The notes beneath the pieces are model-generated. The model ran no database searches and had not been told where the DNA came from. It saw only the letters and a program-made list of their open reading frames with translations. Shown here one piece after another: positions 60,179 through 64,000 of a stretch of DNA of 64,000 bases. A program made the translations under genes and the position numbers. Positions within the stretch are counted from its first letter, which is position 1. Every line of letters starts with the position of its first letter. Where the stretch lies: NCBI GenBank assembly GCA_937975705.1, contig CALJTX010000012.1, positions 62,001 to 126,000 of the forward strand. Direction: 5' to 3'. Source of the stretch: an uncultured Flavobacteriia bacterium. GTDB taxonomy: Bacteria; Bacteroidota; Bacteroidia; Flavobacteriales_D; Crocinitomicaceae.

Positions 60179-63001
60179 ATGCTCAAATATCTACTACTCG
60201 TACTTCCTGTTTTCTTCTTGACCAATATTCAAGCGCAGGTAATTACCGACTCTCCTTTGTATCAAACACTCAAAAATTCAGGCCAACTCGGCACGGTCAA
60301 TACAGAGGCCAATACAGCAATCCAATTGCCCGTTGCAACAGTCAAGCCCGCGAGCTACAACAAAGCCAATGCTTGCGATTGCTACATCGAGCCAGATTCC
60401 ACTTATACACTCGCCATGCAGCCCAACGACGACGGCTCTACTGGTCTCATCCCTATTCCCTTCACTTTTAACCTTTACGGACAGGCATACACGTCTTTGT
60501 ACATCAACAACAACGGCAACCTCACCTTTACGGGGCCATTATCCACCTTTTCAGCCACTGCCTTCCCCTCTGTAGGCAACGCCATTGTTGCGCCTTTTTG
60601 GGCCGATGTCGATACGCGAAACGGCAATGGCCAAGTGCTTTACAAAATTACCCCAACAGCAGTTTATGTGAATTGGGTGAATGTCGGCTATTACAGTATG
60701 CACGGCGACAAACTCAATACCTTTCAACTCATCATAACCAATGGCTCTGACCCCGTCATCGACGGCGGCAACGTGGCATTTTGCTATCAAAACATGGATT
60801 GGACTACCGGCGACGCCTCTCAAGGAGTCAATGGTTTTGGCGGTGTGCCCGCTACTTGCGGCGCCAATAAAGGAGACGGTCTAGCCTACTTCTTGATTTC
60901 GCGCTTTGACCACGCCGGCAACGACTTCGACGGTGCGCTCGGCAATCCAGATGGCATCTCTTGGCTCGACTACAAAAGTTTTGCATTTGACGCCTCAAAC
61001 GGTGGCAATATCCCTCCAATCCCCGAAGGCATTGCCTCTTGCGACACCTTTAAAATTTGCGCCCTTGGCGATTCCGCCGATTTCAGCATCAATTTCCTCT
61101 CACCTGAGGTCAATCAAAGCACCACCATTACCTATTCAAACGGAGGTCTAACTACCTTGCAACAAATCTCCAATACACCGGGCAATACTGCCAATATCGT
61201 GCTGCGCGCAGTGGGTTCCGTAGCTACAATGGGCACTTATAACATTACAGTGACCGCCACCGACAACAACCTCCCTACCCCTGGTGTCACTGCCCTTACC
61301 TTTGTGGTGGTGATTGATACCATCGTTAACAACTTAGATTCTGCCATGCTTGTCATCGCGAATTCGTGCGGGGCAATTGATTTAAGTGTCTCCAATGGCC
61401 CATACGACAGCTACCTCTGGGATGACTTCACTGTCATGCCTACAAGCGGCATCACCACCGACCAAATCTATGGGGTAACGGTGAGTAAAAATGGTTGCTA
61501 CAAGCACATTTCAGATACTTTTGATGTCATCAACCCGATGCCAATTAACCTTCAGGGGCCACTTGCATTTTGCCCACCTGACACCTCTGTAAGTTTAACC
61601 ATTCCAAATGCTATTACCTACTCTACGGTAAGTTGGGGTTTAATTGATCCACTCTTAAACGCGCAGTTTACAAATGTCTTAGGCGCTGGAACGTATACCA
61701 TAAACCTACTCGATTCTGCAGGTTTGTGCAGTACCGACACAACTTTTACAGTTTTTGGGACCAACGCATCCACCATTTTCAACGACACAACAATTTGTCA
61801 GAATACCTACCAAGTAACCGGCACCAATTCACCTGGTGGCGCCTGGACTGCGTCTTCGCCTAATGTCACTTTCAGCAACTCCACAGCACTTGATCCACTC
61901 ATCTCGATCAGTGTTCCGGGGGTTTACACCGTCTCATTTACGGACAACGTATGTCAGCAAACGCTGAGTGCAGACCTCACCTTACCGGTCAATCCTCAAA
62001 TATTTGCAGACACCGCCTTATGTCAATTGACTTATCAAGCAACGGGTACGGTTGCCGATTTAGGTGGTGGCACGTGGAGTTACACGAGCAATAACCCATT
62101 AGCTACCCTCAATTTTGCGCCAAATAACCTAGCGCTCAACCCGACACTCAATGCGTCTGAATCTGGGGTATTTACACTCACATTTACCGACGAAGTCTGT
62201 AGCCACACCGCTACAACAACGCTTGAACTCTATGCGCAACCTTACATCCATCTAGACAGCCTTGGTTGCAATTACCAAGCACAAATTCAAGGAACACTTT
62301 CTGCGCTTGGTGGCGTTTGGTCTTGCCCAGATACCTCCATCACTTTCTCCAACCCTACTTCAGAAAACCCGCTCATCATATGCAATTACGCGGGTGTGTT
62401 CCCGATCAGCTACACCGACAACGCTTGCGGCATTACCCTTACCGAATTCATTGAATTTCCACCTTATGTGTATGTGCAATTACTCGACACCAACATTTGT
62501 CAAGGTTCGAGCTTCTCGATAGATCCATACACACTCAATGTCCCGAAAGACAGCACCCTTACCGAATGGACACTCCAAAGCAACTACATTCCGCAGACAC
62601 TGGGCTTATGGCTAGACGGCAACACCGCTGACCCTCGCGTCATTTCTGCCGCTGGTAATTATATCTATACCATCAGCAATGCCTGCTATACTTACTCAGA
62701 CACCGCTACTATCGGTTTCAAACCTTGCGACATTATTGCCCCTAACATTATCGTACTCTCTTCTGAGAGCGGCAACAACAGTTTCTATGTGCAATACAGC
62801 GGCATTTCTGAATTTGAATGTACCATCCTCAACCGCTGGGGCAATACCATTTACAGCTACACAGACCCCGCTGGTTCTTGGAACGGCCAAACTACTAGTG
62901 GTGCTAAAGTGGAGGAAGGAACCTACTTTTATGTCATCAAAGCACTCTACGAAGGGGGAATACCTATCGAGAAACACGGATTTGTCGAGGTGAAGTATTA
63001 A
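60179..63001 (+). CDS. Nidogen-like secreted protein with gliding-type (CHU_C, T9SS type B) C-terminus
   Basis: I choose ATG 60179 (MLKYLLLVLPVFFLTNIQAQ), which places the signal peptide at the N-terminus, giving 940 residues. Residues ~70-290 form a NIDO-type domain (LYINNNGNLTFTGPLSTFSATAFPS, IVAPFWADVDTRNGNGQVLYKI, DGLAYFLISRF). Residues ~300-830 are immunoglobulin-like beta repeats with regularly spaced Cys and DTxxC motifs. The end (LNRWGNTIYSYTDPAGSWNGQTTSGAKVEEGTYFYVI, in parts) is the CHU_C/type B sorting domain, which directs T9SS export and often secretion with a partner of the PorP/SprF family. It is probably a surface adhesin. Its stop codon forms part of the OsmC promoter box. 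Confidence 0.87.
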   Translation: MLKYLLLVLPVFFLTNIQAQVITDSPLYQTLKNSGQLGTVNTEANTAIQLPVATVKPASYNKANACDCYIEPDSTYTLAMQPNDDGSTGLIPIPFTFNLYGQAYTSLYINNNGNLTFTGPLSTFSATAFPSVGNAIVAPFWADVDTRNGNGQVLYKITPTAVYVNWVNVGYYSMHGDKLNTFQLIITNGSDPVIDGGNVAFCYQNMDWTTGDASQGVNGFGGVPATCGANKGDGLAYFLISRFDHAGNDFDGALGNPDGISWLDYKSFAFDASNGGNIPPIPEGIASCDTFKICALGDSADFSINFLSPEVNQSTTITYSNGGLTTLQQISNTPGNTANIVLRAVGSVATMGTYNITVTATDNNLPTPGVTALTFVVVIDTIVNNLDSAMLVIANSCGAIDLSVSNGPYDSYLWDDFTVMPTSGITTDQIYGVTVSKNGCYKHISDTFDVINPMPINLQGPLAFCPPDTSVSLTIPNAITYSTVSWGLIDPLLNAQFTNVLGAGTYTINLLDSAGLCSTDTTFTVFGTNASTIFNDTTICQNTYQVTGTNSPGGAWTASSPNVTFSNSTALDPLISISVPGVYTVSFTDNVCQQTLSADLTLPVNPQIFADTALCQLTYQATGTVADLGGGTWSYTSNNPLATLNFAPNNLALNPTLNASESGVFTLTFTDEVCSHTATTTLELYAQPYIHLDSLGCNYQAQIQGTLSALGGVWSCPDTSITFSNPTSENPLIICNYAGVFPISYTDNACGITLTEFIEFPPYVYVQLLDTNICQGSSFSIDPYTLNVPKDSTLTEWTLQSNYIPQTLGLWLDGNTADPRVISAAGNYIYTISNACYTYSDTATIGFKPCDIIAPNIIVLSSESGNNSFYVQYSGISEFECTILNRWGNTIYSYTDPAGSWNGQTTSGAKVEEGTYFYVIKALYEGGIPIEKHGFVEVKY

Positions 63002-63006
63002 CTTTG
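62999..63006 (+). promoter_or_regulatory. -7 box placed for a leaderless OsmC-rlmB transcript
   Basis: TAACTTTG includes the stop codon TAA of the upstream gene and lies 4 nt (CCCC) before ATG 63011. Confidence 0.6.
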
Positions 63007-63010
63007 CCCC

Positions 63011-63412
63011 ATGAAAACTGCAAGTGTCCGTTATTTAGGAGAACTCCGCACCGAGTGTACGCACTTAGGCTCTGGCACCAAAATCATTACTGATGCACCC
63101 CTAGACAACCACGGCAAAGCCGAGGCCTTTTCTCCTACAGATTTGGTCGCTACCTCTTTAGCCTCTTGTGTCATGACCATCATGGGGATTTACTGCCAAA
63201 GCCATCAAATTCCTTTTGTCGCGGCTGAAGCAACCATAGAAAAACAAATGGGTACTGACCCCCGACGCATTTCAAAAATCATACTCGACCTCGACCTCAG
63301 TGGCAACAACTGGGACGAGCTCACTAAAAAGAAAGTTATCGCAGCTGGCAAAGCATGTCCAGTGGCGCGCACCCTCGAGGGCAATGTTAGCCTCGAACTT
63401 AATATCCACTAA
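63011..63412 (+). CDS. OsmC/Ohr family peroxidase-like protein
   Basis: OsmC-family proteins reduce organic hydroperoxides with a pair of cysteines. The 133-residue product has the peroxidatic Cys53 in TSLASCVMTIMGIY and the second, Cys116, in GKACPVARTL, as required. The N-terminal part (VRYLGELRTECTHLGSGTKIITDAP) is the usual beta-sheet. Length and both cysteines fit the YhfA/OsmC-like branch. A leaderless-type promoter precedes it. Its stop overlaps the rlmB start by one base (TAATG). Confidence 0.92.
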   Translation: MKTASVRYLGELRTECTHLGSGTKIITDAPLDNHGKAEAFSPTDLVATSLASCVMTIMGIYCQSHQIPFVAAEATIEKQMGTDPRRISKIILDLDLSGNNWDELTKKKVIAAGKACPVARTLEGNVSLELNIH

Positions 63413-64000
63413 TGGAAGACAAATATCAAAAAAGCGAGCGTCCTGAACGCCGCGAAACGAAAGAACGCAGTTACCAACGCAAAGAACGCACCGACATCAT
63501 CTTCGGTGTGCACTCCGTACTAGAAGCCATTCACGCAGGCCGAGAACTCAATAAAATATTGATTCAAAAAGGAATCAACAAAACGCTTTTCGAAGAATTA
63601 AGAGCTGCGCTATCAGGTAAAAATTACTTTTTGCAATATGTGCCGAATCAAAAACTAGATTCACTCACCGATGGCAACCACCAAGGCGTCATTGCTATGG
63701 TCCCACCTATCGCCTACCAACAAATTGAACCACTCATCGATCAGTGGCTAGAAGAAGGTAAAAAACCGAGTGTTTTGGTCCTTGACCGCATTACAGACGT
63801 CCGCAACTTCGGAGCCATCATCAGAAGTGCAGAATGCATGGGCATAGACGCCGTGCTCATCCCGAGCAAAGGATCAGCCTTGGCTACATCCGACGCCATG
63901 AAAGCCTCTGCTGGTGCACTCAATCGCATTCCAATTTGTAAAACAGAGCAACTCAAGCAATCCTTGTTTTATTTGCAACAATCAGGTTTGCGTATTGTGG
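63412..64000 (+). CDS. rlmB: 23S rRNA (guanosine-2'-O-)-methyltransferase, TrmH family, cut by window edge
   Basis: RlmB methylates a guanosine ribose in 23S rRNA with S-adenosylmethionine. From ATG 63412, 196 codons are visible and the frame is still open. A charged N-terminal tail rich in Arg, Glu and Lys (1-27) precedes the SpoU substrate-binding domain (DIIFGVHSVLEAIHAGRELNKILIQKG). The SpoU methyltransferase domain begins with LVLDRITDVRNFGAIIRSAECMGIDAVLIPS, which contains the conserved Asn and Arg of motif 1. The C-terminal knot with the cofactor motifs is outside the window. TrmH-type tRNA enzymes are the alternative, but the N-terminal substrate-binding domain favours RlmB. Confidence 0.93.
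   Translation, partial: MEDKYQKSERPERRETKERSYQRKERTDIIFGVHSVLEAIHAGRELNKILIQKGINKTLFEELRAALSGKNYFLQYVPNQKLDSLTDGNHQGVIAMVPPIAYQQIEPLIDQWLEEGKKPSVLVLDRITDVRNFGAIIRSAECMGIDAVLIPSKGSALATSDAMKASAGALNRIPICKTEQLKQSLFYLQQSGLRIV

Noticed and set aside
1..64000. tRNA, rRNA, CRISPR arrays, insertion sequences, prophage genes or defence systems
   Set aside because: I looked for cloverleaf-like clusters, regularly spaced direct repeats, transposases, integrases and nuclease/helicase islands and saw none that could be supported.

Overview
The window comes from a chromosome of the phylum Bacteroidota, most likely a marine or aquatic member of the Flavobacteriales. Four things support this. Promoters follow the Bacteroidota pattern TAnnTTTG, sometimes with a TTG/TTTG box about 20 nt upstream. 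At least six proteins end in type IX secretion (T9SS) sorting domains. SecD and SecF are fused. Several families are typical of the phylum (DUF4199, CHU_C C-termini, SprB repeats, VPS10-like BNR proteins). I cannot name genus or species. I saw no rRNA, tRNA, CRISPR array, prophage or insertion sequence; this is a compact core chromosome with a rich secretome.

Layout. 1-2154 (-): rpsO and pnp, with pnp cut by the left edge. 2155-3840 (+): a cobalamin riboswitch and a secreted beta-propeller that looks like a T9SS-exported relative of the B12-binding protein BtuG. 3862-6749 (+): overlapping genes for a phosphoribosyltransferase, MurQ, an arginase-family enzyme and a membrane protein. 6731-8501 (-): a secreted repeat protein and an NlpC/P60 peptidase. 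8564-12117 (+): an active/inactive pair of M16 peptidases. 12178-13689 (+): a sialidase-fold T9SS protein. 13746-17976 (+): dnaX (with an apparent programmed -1 frameshift), menE, a membrane J-protein and nth. 18072-20880 (+): dnaB and a secreted protein of a family often called asparagine synthetase B. 20989-23171 (+): rho and a DUF4199 protein. 23161-27043 (-): a large exported coiled-coil protein and Mpl. 27136-28735 (+): an FAD oxidoreductase and a DUF2452 protein. 28725-29474 (-): yaaA. 29554-32667 (+): a SprB-repeat T9SS protein.

32670-38775 (-): a VIT/VWA/TPR/DUF2135 protein and secDF. 38847-42206 (-): four genes chained by 4-nt overlaps (GT2, HAD phosphatase, MORN-like protein, GT4). 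42237-48061 (-): two large T9SS proteins, one a PNGase F homologue with a domain of about 500 residues inserted in it. 48106-50017 (-): fba and accD. 50123-50269 (+): a 48-residue small protein with its own terminator. 50293-51056 (-): DUF1801 and AHSA1 proteins. 51103-54907 (+): uvrB, DUF3817, an SRPBCC protein and fabI. 55028-56855 (+): a sigma factor and a probable membrane anti-sigma protein. 56852-60088 (-): a VPS10-like BNR protein. 60179-64000 (+): a nidogen/CHU_C protein, an OsmC protein and rlmB (cut by the right edge).

Common themes. Cell-wall recycling and remodelling (MurQ, Mpl, NlpC/P60) and surface display (SecDF feeding the T9SS cargo) recur. Genes are packed tightly, with 1-14 nt overlaps in operons and convergent tails that overlap. 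At least six genes carry TAnnTTTG exactly 4 nt before the start codon, so their transcripts should be leaderless.
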